Shown one piece after another: positions 8,745 through 17,244 of a stretch of 64,000 nucleotides of DNA. The first letter of the stretch is position 1; every line of letters begins with the position of its first letter. The stretch lies in contig NZ_CM001439.1 in assembly GCF_000244955.1 (NCBI RefSeq), positions 3,766,643 to 3,830,642 of the forward strand, in the 5' to 3' direction. Origin of the DNA: Saccharomonospora marina XMU15 (GTDB taxonomy: Bacteria; Actinomycetota; Actinomycetes; Mycobacteriales; Pseudonocardiaceae). The notes below the pieces were generated by a model, which was not told where the DNA came from, ran no database searches, and was given only the letters and a program-made list of their open reading frames with translations. A program made the translations under genes and the position numbers.

Positions 8745-8999
8745 CTACACCACCTGCTCGTTCTGTGTGTCGTCCTGCTCGGTGAGCTTCCACTTGAGCT
8801 GGAACTCGACCTCCTCCTCGACCGCACCGCGCTCGTGTTCGACGGAGAACTGCGCGCCCGCCGGAACGTTGATGCGCTCGCCCGCGATCTGGATCCGGAA
8901 CGGCTTGCCCGACTCCAGGGCGTCGGCGAGGCGCCGCAACTTGGCGACCACCTCCGAGGTGGAGTAGAACCGCTCGACGTCTCGTGGTGCGTCCGACAC
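8745..8999 (-). CDS. Amphi-Trp domain-containing protein
   Basis: Small protein (84 aa) with the amphi-Trp pattern: DVERFYSTSEVVAKLRRLADALESG, a short beta region INVPAG, an acidic stretch, and the C-terminal VEFQLKWK strand. Function of the family is not established. The GTG start at 8999 has GGGAGG six bases upstream; an ATG at 9041 is in frame but lacks such a site. Lies downstream of mgtE on the same strand beyond the 21-bp repeats. Confidence 0.8.
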   Translation of the reverse strand: MSDAPRDVERFYSTSEVVAKLRRLADALESGKPFRIQIAGERINVPAGAQFSVEHERGAVEEEVEFQLKWKLTEQDDTQNEQVV

Positions 9000-9072
9000 G
9001 ACAACCTCCCAGTGTGGTGACCCGGATTCGTCGCGTGACATTCAACCGCATGACCGCACCGGGGAACTCGCG

Positions 9073-9135
9073 GGCGAGAGCGGGGGGCTCGCCGACGGGA
9101 ACGGGGGACTCGCCGACGGGAACGGGGGACTCGCG
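9073..9135 (-). repeat. 21-bp tandem repeat, three copies, 3' of mgtE
   Basis: Units 9115-9135, 9094-9114 and 9073-9093 read on the minus strand as (C/G)GCGAGTCCCCCGTTCCCGTC-like sequence, the last copy diverged. The array begins 2 bases after the mgtE stop codon. It matches the array after the CDF gene (7889-7951) in sequence and in orientation to the upstream gene. Confidence 0.9.
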
Positions 9136-9137
9136 GG

Positions 9138-10121
9138 TCAGGGCACCACGGCTGAAGCGATGGCCAGGTATATCAGGATCGACAGCAGGTCCTGCACCAC
9201 GGTGGCCAGCGGGCCGGACCCGTAGACCGGGTCCGTACCCAACCGGGACAGCAGCCACGGCAACACCATCGCCACCAGCGTCGCCACCGCGCACGCGGCG
9301 AACAACGCCAGCCCCACCGCGACGGCGACCGCGAGGTCGCCCCAGAACACGACCGTCAGCGCCAGCGCACCGGCCGCGAGCAACAGCCCGATCAACACAC
9401 CGGTGACAGCCTCGCGCAGCGCGACCCGACCTACCGGCACCCCGACCGAAAGGCCGCGCACCACGAGAGTCTCGGTCTGCGTGCCGACGGCGTCGGCGAG
9501 ATACACCACGGCGGGCACGAAGAACGCCAGCAGCACCTGCCGGTCCAGCAGGCTCTCGAACGCCCCCACCACTCCTGCCGACAGCATGGCGCCGGTCAGC
9601 CCGAGCAGCAGCCAGGGCAACCTGTGCCACAGCCTGCGCGGAACCCGCTCCACCGTGGCCTGCCGCGCGGCCGAGGCGGTGCCGAGGAAACCGCCGAGCC
9701 GGGCAAGGTCCTCGTCGTGCTCGGCCAGCAGCACCCCCATCAGCCGCTGCGCGGGGATCAGCCCGAGAAACCGCCGGTCCTCGTCGACGACCGCCAGCCC
9801 CGGCTCGTCGTGCCGCACGGCCGCCCACGCCGCGCGTTCCTGCGCGGCGTCCGGTGATACGACCGGCGGGTCGGGGTCCATCACCTCGGACACGACGGCC
9901 TTCGGCCGGGCAGCGAGCAGCCGCTCGACGGTGGTCAGGCCGACGAGTCGCTCACCCTCGCACACGGCCGCCAGCGCGGCGGTGTCGAACCGCCGCCCCC
10001 GCAGCCGGTCCAGTACGTCGGCGACGCTGTCGCCGGGTGCGCAAACCGGAACTCTGCGGGTGGCGTGCTGTGCGGCCGTGCCGAGAGTGGCGGACCCGGT
10101 GGATACGTCGGTGGCGGTCAT
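9138..10121 (-). CDS. MgtE-family magnesium transporter without the N domain
   Basis: Likely Mg2+ channel/transporter (327 aa). Two CBS-like repeats occupy about residues 25-140, followed by about five membrane helices. The signature PAVVYLADAVGTQTETLVVRGL in the second helix region forms the ion pore in MgtE. Full-length MgtE proteins are about 450 aa and begin with a superhelical N domain; that domain is absent here, so Mg2+ gating may differ. ATG at 10121. The 21-bp repeat array follows the stop directly. Confidence 0.82.
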   Translation of the reverse strand: MTATDVSTGSATLGTAAQHATRRVPVCAPGDSVADVLDRLRGRRFDTAALAAVCEGERLVGLTTVERLLAARPKAVVSEVMDPDPPVVSPDAAQERAAWAAVRHDEPGLAVVDEDRRFLGLIPAQRLMGVLLAEHDEDLARLGGFLGTASAARQATVERVPRRLWHRLPWLLLGLTGAMLSAGVVGAFESLLDRQVLLAFFVPAVVYLADAVGTQTETLVVRGLSVGVPVGRVALREAVTGVLIGLLLAAGALALTVVFWGDLAVAVAVGLALFAACAVATLVAMVLPWLLSRLGTDPVYGSGPLATVVQDLLSILIYLAIASAVVP

Positions 10122-10158
10122 GGCCCATTGTCACGTGGCCGTACCGCCCCGGGCATGC

Positions 10159-11286
10159 TCACGGCTTGAGCAGCACCTTGGTGTAGCCCTCCTCGCGACG
10201 GTCGAAGCGCGCGTAGGCATCGGCAGCCTCCTCCAGCGGGCGGCGCTGCGACACCACGAAGCTGGGCCGTGCCCTGCCCGCGATGATGAGGTCGCGCAGC
10301 TGGCGGTTGTACGCCTTGACGTTGGCCTGGCCGGTGCCCATGCGCAGGCCCTTCTCGAAGAAGCGGCCCACGTCCACCAGCAGCCTGCCCTTCTTGGCGT
10401 CCTCGCTGGGACCACCGGGGTCGTTGGGCAGGTACAGCCCCACCACCCCGAGCGAACCGGTGGCGCGCACCGTCTCGATGAGGTCGTTGAGCACCACCGA
10501 CGGCTGCTCCTCGCCCTCGGGGACGGTGGCCTGGTAGCCGACAGCGTCGATACCACGGTCGGTGCCGCCGAGGGTGCGCTCCTGGATCTGCTCCGGCGCG
10601 CTGCCCTGGGTGAAGTCGATCGGGACCGCCCCGATCTCCTCGGCCAGCCGCAGCCGGTCGGGGACCTTGTCGACGACGAACACCTGCGAGGCGCCACGCA
10701 GGATCGAGGAGTAGGCGGCCATCAGCCCGACCGGGCCCGCGCCGTACACCGCGACGGTGTCACCCGGCGAAACACCGGCCAGCTCGGTGGAGTGATACCC
10801 GGTGGGGAAGATGTCGGCCAGCATCGCGAAGTCGTCCTCGTGCTGCTCACCTCGCGGCAGCTGCAGGCAGTTGAAGTCGGCGAACGGCACCCGCAGGTAC
10901 TCGGCCTGCCCGCCCTTGTACGGGCCCATGCCGACGTAGCCGTAGGCACCGCCCGCGAAGCCGGGGTTCACCGTCAGGCAGAACCCGGTCCTGCCCGCGA
11001 GGCAGTTTCGGCAGAAGCCGCAGGCGATGTTGAACGGCAGGGACACCCGGTCGCCCGCCCGGACGGTTTCGACGCCGGAACCGACCTCGGTCACCACGCC
11101 CATGTTCTCGTGGCCGAACACGATTCCCGGTTCGGCTGCCGTGCGGCCCTCGTACATGTGCAGATCCGAGCCGCAGATGGCCGTGGAGGTGATCTTCACG
11201 ATCGCGTCGGTCGGCTGCTCGATCCGCGGGTCCTCGACCTGCTCGATGTCGATCTGGTTGGGGCCTTCGTAGACAACGGCTTTCAT
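10159..11286 (-). CDS. Zinc-dependent, glutathione-independent formaldehyde dehydrogenase-like
   Basis: Medium-chain Zn alcohol dehydrogenase (375 aa). Shows the catalytic zinc region TAICGSDLHMYEGR and GHENMGVV, the structural-zinc cysteines CGFCRNCLAGRTGFC, and a Rossmann fold GAGPVGLMAAYSS. The internal segment (QAEYLRVPFADFNCLQLP, DIFPTGYHSTELAG) fits the FdhA-like class that dismutates or oxidises formaldehyde without glutathione, using bound NAD. Exact substrate is inferred. ATG at 11286; no partner gene is obvious. Confidence 0.88.
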   Translation of the reverse strand: MKAVVYEGPNQIDIEQVEDPRIEQPTDAIVKITSTAICGSDLHMYEGRTAAEPGIVFGHENMGVVTEVGSGVETVRAGDRVSLPFNIACGFCRNCLAGRTGFCLTVNPGFAGGAYGYVGMGPYKGGQAEYLRVPFADFNCLQLPRGEQHEDDFAMLADIFPTGYHSTELAGVSPGDTVAVYGAGPVGLMAAYSSILRGASQVFVVDKVPDRLRLAEEIGAVPIDFTQGSAPEQIQERTLGGTDRGIDAVGYQATVPEGEEQPSVVLNDLIETVRATGSLGVVGLYLPNDPGGPSEDAKKGRLLVDVGRFFEKGLRMGTGQANVKAYNRQLRDLIIAGRARPSFVVSQRRPLEEAADAYARFDRREEGYTKVLLKP

Positions 11287-11394
11287 TTCGCACTCCCTGC
11301 TCGGCGATGTGCCTTCCGTCCTCGACTACCCGCCCGGACCAGGTCCATGCACAGCCGTGCATTCGATCGGCGGTGACCGCGAGAGGGTGCGGTG

Positions 11395-11841
11395 TCAGCA
11401 CGGCCCGGCGCGCCACTGCCTGCATTCGGCGACGAAACCGGGCAGGGCGCGCCGGGCGAAGGACTCGGCGTCCCAGTCGCCGTCCAGCTCCTGCCACGGC
11501 ACGTGCGGGCAGGCGTAGCAGTACGCCTGTTGCCCCTCGGTCAACGTGAGTGCGGTGAGGTCGTAGAAGTCGTCCTCGAACTCGTCGATGACGCGCCATT
11601 CGTTCGGCGCCAGGTCTGTCAGCAGCAGCCCGTCCGCCCTGCCGGACCCTGGCACCAGCACGGGGTAGCACCGTCCGCGTAGTGCGGCCGCCCGCCAACC
11701 CTCCGCGGCCGACGCGGCAGCGGTGGGCACCCGCCCGAGCAGCGCCTGGAGCACCGCGGCGAACCGCAGCGTTCCGTAGACGAACAGCGGTGCCGGCCGC
11801 GCCGCCACGGCAGCGAGCCTGCCCGGCAGCCGGGCGGTCAA
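11395..11841 (-). CDS. Gamma-glutamylcyclotransferase (AIG2-like) family protein
   Basis: Small protein (148 aa) with the family opening LFVYGTLRFAAVLQALLG (nucleotide/substrate loop YGTLR) and the acidic stretch VIDEFEDDFYDL that contains the expected catalytic glutamate. The family acts on gamma-glutamyl peptides or amines; the substrate here is unknown. TTG start at 11841 is preceded by a GAAGGAA ribosome-binding site; GTG at 11808 is an alternative. Confidence 0.75.
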   Translation of the reverse strand: MTARLPGRLAAVAARPAPLFVYGTLRFAAVLQALLGRVPTAAASAAEGWRAAALRGRCYPVLVPGSGRADGLLLTDLAPNEWRVIDEFEDDFYDLTALTLTEGQQAYCYACPHVPWQELDGDWDAESFARRALPGFVAECRQWRAGPC

Positions 11842-11962
11842 CGCCGTTCCTTCGCAGCAGCCATCGCGAAGTCATCATCCCGGCGCACCTGGCGAGCGGT
11901 CAATCGCGGTGACGTGGGCCACGGCGCCGCCGCGACCGCGTCACCCGTGGTACGAAAAGCGG

Positions 11963-13180
11963 ATGACCGACGTCGTGATCTGCGAGCCGATCCGTACCCC
12001 GGTGGGCCGCTACGGCGGCATGTTCTCCGACGTGCCGGTGACCGCGCTGGCGGCGCGGGTGATCGAGGAACTCGTCAGCCGCACGGCTGTCGACCCGGCG
12101 ACCATCGACGACGTCGTTCTCGGCAACTGCTATCCAAGCGGTGAGGCACCCGCGATCGGCAGGGTCGCCGCGCTGGACGCCGGGTTGCCCGTGCAGGTGC
12201 CGGGCCTGCAGCTCGACCGGCGGTGCGGCTCGGGGTTGCAGGCCGTGCTCGACGCGGCGATGCGGGTGGCCACGGGGGCGGCGGAACTCGTGCTGGCAGG
12301 CGGCGCGGAGAGCATGAGCAACGTGGAGTTCTACTCCGACCGGATGCGCTGGGGCGTGCGCGGCGACGGTGTGCGGCTGCACGACCGGCTGGCCAGGGCC
12401 AGGGTGACGGCTGGCGGCGCGAACCATCCGGTGCCCGGTGGGATGCTGGAGACCGCGGAGAACCTGCGCCGCGAGTACGGAATCTCGCGCGCCGAGCAGG
12501 ACGAGCTCGCGTTGGAGTCGCACCGGCGCGCGGTGGCGGCGATCGAGGACGGCAGGTTCGCCGAGGAGATCGTGCCGGTGACGGTGCCGGGCAAGCGTGG
12601 AAAGCCGGACACCACGGTTTCGCGCGACGAGCATCCGCGCGCCGACACCACGGTGCAGCGACTGGCCGGGCTGCGCCCGATCATGGCGGGCGACGACCCG
12701 GAGGCGACGGTGACGGCGGGCAACGCCAGCGGCCAGAACGACGGCGCCGCGGCCTGCCTCGTCACCACGAGGGACAAGGCTGAGCAGTTGGGGCTGCGGC
12801 CGTTCGCGCGGCTGGTGTCGTGGGCCGTGGCGGGAGTGCCGCCACGCACGATGGGCATCGGCCCGGTGCCCGCGACGGAAAAGGCGCTGGCTCGCGCCGG
12901 TCTCACGCTCGCCGAGCTGGATCTGATCGAGCTGAACGAGGCGTTCGCTGCACAGGTGCTGGCGTGCACGCGGGAGTGGCAGTTCACCGACAGCGACTTC
13001 GATCGGCTGAACGTCAACGGCTCGGGTATCTCGCTCGGGCATCCGGTCGGCGCCACCGGGGCCCGTATCCTCGCCACCCTGCTGCGGGAGATGCGCAGGC
13101 GAGATGCTCGCTACGGGCTGGAAACCATGTGCATCGGCGGCGGGCAGGGGCTCGCGGCGGTCTTCGAACTCAGCCGTTGA
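11963..13180 (+). CDS. Acetyl-CoA C-acyltransferase (thiolase)
   Basis: Thiolase (405 aa), condensing or cleaving acyl-CoA thioesters. Catalytic residues are visible: Cys in [12 protein letters not shown], the NEAFA loop, His in [11 protein letters not shown], and the second Cys in [11 protein letters not shown] at 11963. The 3' end overlaps the convergent HxlR-type regulator by 11 bp. No other beta-oxidation gene is adjacent, so whether it is biosynthetic or degradative cannot be told. Confidence 0.92.
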   Translation: MTDVVICEPIRTPVGRYGGMFSDVPVTALAARVIEELVSRTAVDPATIDDVVLGNCYPSGEAPAIGRVAALDAGLPVQVPGLQLDRRCGSGLQAVLDAAMRVATGAAELVLAGGAESMSNVEFYSDRMRWGVRGDGVRLHDRLARARVTAGGANHPVPGGMLETAENLRREYGISRAEQDELALESHRRAVAAIEDGRFAEEIVPVTVPGKRGKPDTTVSRDEHPRADTTVQRLAGLRPIMAGDDPEATVTAGNASGQNDGAAACLVTTRDKAEQLGLRPFARLVSWAVAGVPPRTMGIGPVPATEKALARAGLTLAELDLIELNEAFAAQVLACTREWQFTDSDFDRLNVNGSGISLGHPVGATGARILATLLREMRRRDARYGLETMCIGGGQGLAAVFELSR

Positions 13181-13850
13181 CCGCCGCGCTGGGGGCGGCG
13201 GTCTCGGGCAGCGCGAACAGCGACACAAAGCGCAACGCCACGTCGCGGTCGCCGCTGAACCGCACCGTGCCTTCGGCCACGGCGGTGTCGAGCTCTCCCG
13301 CGCCGTAGACGAGCACGGCCAGCGATCTCGGTTCGTCGGCCTCGAGCACAACGTCCGGTTCGTTCGCCGTGGCGGGCACGACGGTGAAGGTGCCGTTCGC
13401 CACCTCGGCGCGGAAGGTGTGCTCGCCGATGCGCAGGCCGACGCGCATGGCGGGCTCGCCCGCGGTGTCTCGCACGTTGGTGCGCAGCGAAAGGATCAAC
13501 GCACTGGTGCTCAGGTTCGTTCCGGGACGCCAGCTCGGCGAGCGGAACCCCCAGCGGCCGAGCGCGCAGACGACCGGCTCCAACTCCTGTCCCCACTCGG
13601 TGAGCTGGTACACCGCCGACGCGGCTGGCGGCGGAAGCTTGGCCCTGCGCACGACACCCTCCCGCTCCAGGTCCGACAGTCGCTGCGAGAGCACGTTGGT
13701 GCTGATGCCGGGCAGGTCGGCGCGCAGGTCGGAATAGCGCTTCGGGCCCAGCAACAGCTCGCGCACCACGAGCAGCGCCCACCGCTCCCCCACCAGATCG
13801 AGTGCGTGAGCCATCCCGCACATGTCGTTGTAGCTGCGCCGCGTGGCCAT
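13170..13850 (-). CDS. HxlR-type transcriptional regulator with C-terminal SCP2-like domain
   Basis: Regulator of 226 aa. Residues 1-110 form an HxlR-like winged helix: [32 protein letters not shown], then [17 protein letters not shown]. Residues 120-226 resemble an SCP2 sterol-carrier fold ([27 protein letters not shown]), which may bind a hydrophobic ligand. ATG at 13850. It diverges from the BNR-repeat/ThiS-like pair across an unusually AT-rich gap, which suggests it controls that pair. Confidence 0.85.
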   Translation of the reverse strand: MATRRSYNDMCGMAHALDLVGERWALLVVRELLLGPKRYSDLRADLPGISTNVLSQRLSDLEREGVVRRAKLPPPAASAVYQLTEWGQELEPVVCALGRWGFRSPSWRPGTNLSTSALILSLRTNVRDTAGEPAMRVGLRIGEHTFRAEVANGTFTVVPATANEPDVVLEADEPRSLAVLVYGAGELDTAVAEGTVRFSGDRDVALRFVSLFALPETAAPSAAVNG

Positions 13851-13862
13851 CGGATCAACTCC

Positions 13863-13899
13863 ACAAGTTGTAAGTTGTCTTTTCAAATCTATCACTTGT
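13863..13899. promoter_or_regulatory. AT-rich divergent promoter/operator region
   Basis: Within otherwise very GC-rich DNA, 13860-13920 is AT-rich. It holds ACAAGT (13863-13868) and ACTTGT (13894-13899) in inverted orientation and a direct repeat AAGTTGT at 13865 and 13872. It sits between the HxlR-type gene and the BNR-repeat gene. Likely promoter and regulator-binding region; inferred. Confidence 0.4.
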
Positions 13900-13952
13900 T
13901 TTTTAGAAGTGGCCACTGTTACATTCTGCCTCCAGGGTCGGAGGGAGACGGC

Positions 13953-15068
13953 ATGACCGGGGTACGAGTGTTGGTCGGGACGCGCAAAGGAGCGTTCATC
14001 CTGACCTCGGACGGCAAGAGACAACAGTGGGACATCAGCGGGCCGCACTTCGCGGGCTGGGAGGTTTACCACATGAAGGGATCGCCCAGCGATCCCGACC
14101 GGATCTACGCGGCGCCGTCCGGCGGCTGGTTCGGGCAGGTGGTGCAGCGCTCCGACGACGGCGGCCGAACCTGGAACCCCGTCGGCAACAAGTTCGCCTA
14201 CGAGGGCGGCACGGGCACGCACCAGTGGTACGACGGCACCCAGCACCCGTGGGAGTTCGCGCGGGTGTGGCACTTCGAGCCGTCGCTGACCGAGCCGGAC
14301 ACCGTGTACGCGGGCGTGGAGGACGCCGCGCTGTTCCGCTCCGTCGACGGCGGCTGGACGTGGCAGGAACTGCCGGGGCTGCGCCGCCACGATTCGGCGT
14401 CCTCCTGGCAACCGGGGGCGGGCGGGATGTGCCTGCACACCATCGTGCAGGACCCGCGCGACGCGGGACGGCTGTTCGTGGCCATCTCGGCGGCGGGCGC
14501 GTTCCGCACCGACGACGCGGGTGAGTCGTGGCGGCCCATCAACAAGGGGCTGCGCTCCGACGGCATCCCCGACACCGACGCCGAGGTGGGCCACTGCGTC
14601 CACAACCTCGCCATGCACCCGCAGCGGCCCGACGTGCTGTACATGCAGAAGCACTGGGACGTGATGCGCACCGACGACGGCGGCGAGACCTGGCACGACA
14701 TCGGCGGCAACCTGCCGACCGACTTCGGCTTTCCCATCGACGTGCACGCGCACGAGCCGGACACCGTCTACGTGGTGCCGATCAAGAGCGACTCCGAGCA
14801 CTTCCCGATCGACGGCAGCCTGCGTGTCTACCGCAGCCGCACCGGCGGCCACGAGTGGGAGCCGCTCACCGAGGGCCTGCCGCAGCGCGACTGCTACGTC
14901 AACGTGCTGCGCGACGCGATGGCCGTCGACACCCTGCAGGAGTGCGGCATCTACTTCGGCACGACGGGTGGCCAGGTGTACGTGTCACCGGACTCGGGGG
15001 CGCACTGGACGCCGATCGTGCGAGACCTGCCCGCCGTGCTCTCGGTGGAGGTGCAGTCGCTGCCATGA
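13953..15068 (+). CDS. BNR/VPS10-like beta-propeller repeat protein
   Basis: Protein of 371 aa built from repeated beta-propeller units with Asp-box motifs ([55 protein letters not shown]). Such sialidase/sortilin-like propellers are often labelled exo-alpha-sialidase, but no sialidase active-site set is evident and there is no signal peptide, so it is probably cytoplasmic. ATG at 13953 with GGAGGGAG upstream. Its stop overlaps the start of a ThiS/MoaD-like gene (ATGA), implying a shared function. Confidence 0.85.
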   Translation: MTGVRVLVGTRKGAFILTSDGKRQQWDISGPHFAGWEVYHMKGSPSDPDRIYAAPSGGWFGQVVQRSDDGGRTWNPVGNKFAYEGGTGTHQWYDGTQHPWEFARVWHFEPSLTEPDTVYAGVEDAALFRSVDGGWTWQELPGLRRHDSASSWQPGAGGMCLHTIVQDPRDAGRLFVAISAAGAFRTDDAGESWRPINKGLRSDGIPDTDAEVGHCVHNLAMHPQRPDVLYMQKHWDVMRTDDGGETWHDIGGNLPTDFGFPIDVHAHEPDTVYVVPIKSDSEHFPIDGSLRVYRSRTGGHEWEPLTEGLPQRDCYVNVLRDAMAVDTLQECGIYFGTTGGQVYVSPDSGAHWTPIVRDLPAVLSVEVQSLP

Positions 15069-15361
15069 TCCGCGTCGCACTGCCCACCCACCTGCGCACG
15101 CTCGCGCGCGTGGACGGCGAGGTACGGCTGGAGATCGCGGGCACCGCCACGCTGGGTTCGGTACTGGACGCGCTCGAGGAGCGTTACCCTGCGCTGCGCG
15201 GCACGGTGCGCGACCAGGTGACGCTGCGGCGCAGGGCGTTCGTGCGCTTCTTCGCCTGCGAGGAGGACCTCTCCCACGAGCCGCACGACACCGCGCTGCC
15301 CGCCCCGGTGCTGGCAGGCACCGAACCGCTGCTCATCGTTGGCGCGATGGCAGGCGGCTGA
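15065..15361 (+). CDS. MoaD/ThiS-family small sulfur-carrier-like protein
   Basis: A 98-aa beta-grasp protein. The opening [16 protein letters not shown], the middle [19 protein letters not shown] and the C-terminal [11 protein letters not shown] fit MoaD/ThiS. It ends exactly in Gly-Gly, the feature that is adenylated and thiocarboxylated in sulfur carriers. ATG overlaps the stop of the propeller gene (ATGA). No MoeB/ThiF-type activating enzyme or MoaE/ThiG partner is adjacent, so the acceptor is unknown. Confidence 0.8.
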   Translation: MIRVALPTHLRTLARVDGEVRLEIAGTATLGSVLDALEERYPALRGTVRDQVTLRRRAFVRFFACEEDLSHEPHDTALPAPVLAGTEPLLIVGAMAGG

Positions 15362-15362
15362 A

Positions 15363-15422
15363 GGCTCCTACGGCGGGCTGGCGGCGCGGGCCCAAAGGTT
15401 CGCGTGGCTGACCGCACTCGCC
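15363..15422 (+). pseudogene. Isolated 60-bp fragment of nuoM
   Basis: These 60 bases match nuoM 4610-4669 at 57 positions and would encode GSYGGLAARAQRFAWLTALA (one residue changed). The match starts 2 bases after the ThiS-like stop codon and ends abruptly. No neighbouring nuo sequence is present, so this is a scrap of a nuoM copy, from this locus or from another nuo operon, left in an intergenic gap. Confidence 0.85.
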
Positions 15423-15530
15423 CGGCCACGAAGTGGACCGACCCCGGCCCTGTGGGTTCAGCGGGTCCGGTGGGCCGGTGGCCGGTGGACCCAGCCCCGG
15501 CAAGAGCCGCGCCCGGTGCGCTCGGCGGGC

Positions 15531-16886
15531 TCAGCCGAGCGTGACCGGCAGTGACTCCACCCCGTAGACGATCGACGCCTTCCGGAAGGTCAACTCCTGC
15601 GGCGGCACGGCGAGTCGCATCCCTGGGAACCTGCGCACCAGCGCGGGATAGGCGGCCCGCAGTTCCATCCTGGCCAGTTCCGCGCCGACGCAGCGGTGCA
15701 CCCCGTAACCGAACGCCAGGTGCGAGGTCGGCTCCCTGCCGGAGTCGAACTCCTCCATGCCGGCCCCGAGTACGTGGTCGCGGTTGGCGCCGCTGAGCGA
15801 GCACAGCACCATGGCGCCCTTGCCGATCCGCACCCCGCCCACCTCGACGTCCTCACGCGCGAAGCGGGGGAAGGCGACCTGCACCACGGTCAGGTAGCGC
15901 AGCAGTTCCTCCACCACCGGCGCGACCGCGTCGTCGTCGTCGCGAACGAGCTTGAAGGTGTCCGGATCGTTGAGCAGGACGAGGGCGCCCAGCGACAGCA
16001 TGCTCGCGGTGGTCTCGAAGCCACCGGTGAGCACCCCGTCGGCGAGTCCCGCCAACTCGGTGTCGCTGACCTCGTCGCCGTGCTCGGTGATGATCATGCC
16101 GAGCAACCCGTCGCCCGGCCGCTCCCGCTCGCGGCGCACCACGCCACGCAGGTATTCCAGCGACTCCGAGATCGCGCCCAGCGAGGCGCCCGCGCCACCG
16201 AAGAGGTCGAAGCGCGCGACGGCGTGCCGCTGGAACTCCTCACGGTCGTCGTAGGGCACCCCGAGCAGGTCACAGATCACCAGTGACGGGATCGGCAGCG
16301 CGAACTGCTCGACGAGGTCGACGGGCTCCGCCGCGGCCGCCATCGCGTCGAGGCGCTGCGCCACGATCGTCTCGATGCCCGGCTTCAACCGCGACAGCCT
16401 TCGCATCGTGAACTCCGGCGTCAACAGCTTGCGCAGCCTGGTGTGCGCGGGAGGGTCGGCGAAGCCCAGCCCGCCAGGATTGTCGTCGGCGGCCGTGCCC
16501 GCCTTGCCGACCAGGTTGCCGAAGTCGTTGCTGAACGACTTGGCATCCGCCAGCACCGCCTTGGCCTCCTCGTGGCCGGTGACGAGCCACACGTCCAGCC
16601 CTACCGGCAGCGGTAGTTTGGAGACCGGCTCGCTGTCCCTTCGCGTCCCCAACTCGGCGACGGGATCGAGGCCGTCCCGCCGCAGCGGCAGCAGGGCGCC
16701 GTCAGGCAGCAGCGACATCCTCGACAGGTCGAGGCCCTTCCTGCGAGCGCGCGCCAGGTAGGCGCGCGCGAACCACGACAACACCCTTGATCGGAGATTC
16801 CCCACGAAGGGACGGTACCAACAACGCGGCAGCGGTTGGGCCGTCACCGGACCGGAGACGCTGTGTAGTCGATTGACTTCGCCCAC
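15531..16886 (-). CDS. Cytochrome P450
   Basis: Haem monooxygenase (451 aa). The haem loop is FGYGVHRCVGAELARMEL with the Cys ligand; the K-helix ExxR is present in EELLRYLTV; the I-helix is GGFETTASM (Gly-Gly-x-Glu-Thr-Thr), with Glu where many P450s have Asp. The N-terminus is about 50 residues longer than in typical soluble bacterial P450s and the GTG start at 16886 has no clear ribosome site, so the true start may lie further in. Divergent from the conservon. Substrate unknown. Confidence 0.88.
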   Translation of the reverse strand: MGEVNRLHSVSGPVTAQPLPRCWYRPFVGNLRSRVLSWFARAYLARARRKGLDLSRMSLLPDGALLPLRRDGLDPVAELGTRRDSEPVSKLPLPVGLDVWLVTGHEEAKAVLADAKSFSNDFGNLVGKAGTAADDNPGGLGFADPPAHTRLRKLLTPEFTMRRLSRLKPGIETIVAQRLDAMAAAAEPVDLVEQFALPIPSLVICDLLGVPYDDREEFQRHAVARFDLFGGAGASLGAISESLEYLRGVVRRERERPGDGLLGMIITEHGDEVSDTELAGLADGVLTGGFETTASMLSLGALVLLNDPDTFKLVRDDDDAVAPVVEELLRYLTVVQVAFPRFAREDVEVGGVRIGKGAMVLCSLSGANRDHVLGAGMEEFDSGREPTSHLAFGYGVHRCVGAELARMELRAAYPALVRRFPGMRLAVPPQELTFRKASIVYGVESLPVTLG

Positions 16887-16900
16887 TGTTGATCTATACT
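16873..16900 (+). promoter_or_regulatory. Sigma-70-type promoter upstream of the conservon
   Basis: TTGACT at 16873-16878 and TATACT at 16895-16900 are separated by 16 bases, in a locally AT-richer stretch. It reads toward cvnA and overlaps the start of the divergent P450 gene. If used, the transcript has a leader of about 340 nt. Confidence 0.5.
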
Positions 16901-17244
16901 CCGGCTTGCCGAGCGCCGATGCTCATGATCAATTACTGGGGAAGCGAGTTGTCCGTCGTGACCAGCGGTCAAGCCAGGCCCTGGCCGGGTGGCACGCGGC
17001 AGGCCCGCATCGCCGCCTCGACGCGACGTCACCGGCGGTTCGGGAGTGAGGCGAGTCGGTAGCACTGTGGGGATTCGCGGCAACAACGACGATCATGGTG
17101 GGTAGGGTCCGAGCTGGTTGACGTACTGGGGAGGCAGACCCGGACAACGGGGATGCTCGCGAGTTCGACCCGTTCGCCTCGCGTACGTGGTCCCACCTGA
17201 CGAGACGCACCAATCATCTTCGCTTCTTCGACAACTGGGTGATC
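16901..17244 (+). other. Non-coding leader region before the conservon
   Basis: About 340 bases without a convincing gene. The only pattern I see is a short direct repeat TACTGGGGA(A/G)GC near 16931 and 17125. There is no clear terminator or known riboswitch fold. Confidence 0.4.

Noticed and set aside
7889-9135. The 21-bp repeats as a CRISPR array
   Set aside because: Units are directly adjacent with no spacers, only three copies, and no cas genes are present.
13170-14852. Long 560-residue minus-strand frame covering the propeller gene
   Set aside because: Only the last 226 residues (HxlR/SCP2) resemble protein; the rest is the antisense shadow of the propeller gene.
15339-15554. 71-aa open frame across the nuoM fragment as a gene
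   Set aside because: It starts inside the ThiS-like gene and only the 20 nuoM-derived residues look like protein; the rest is frame-random GC-rich sequence.
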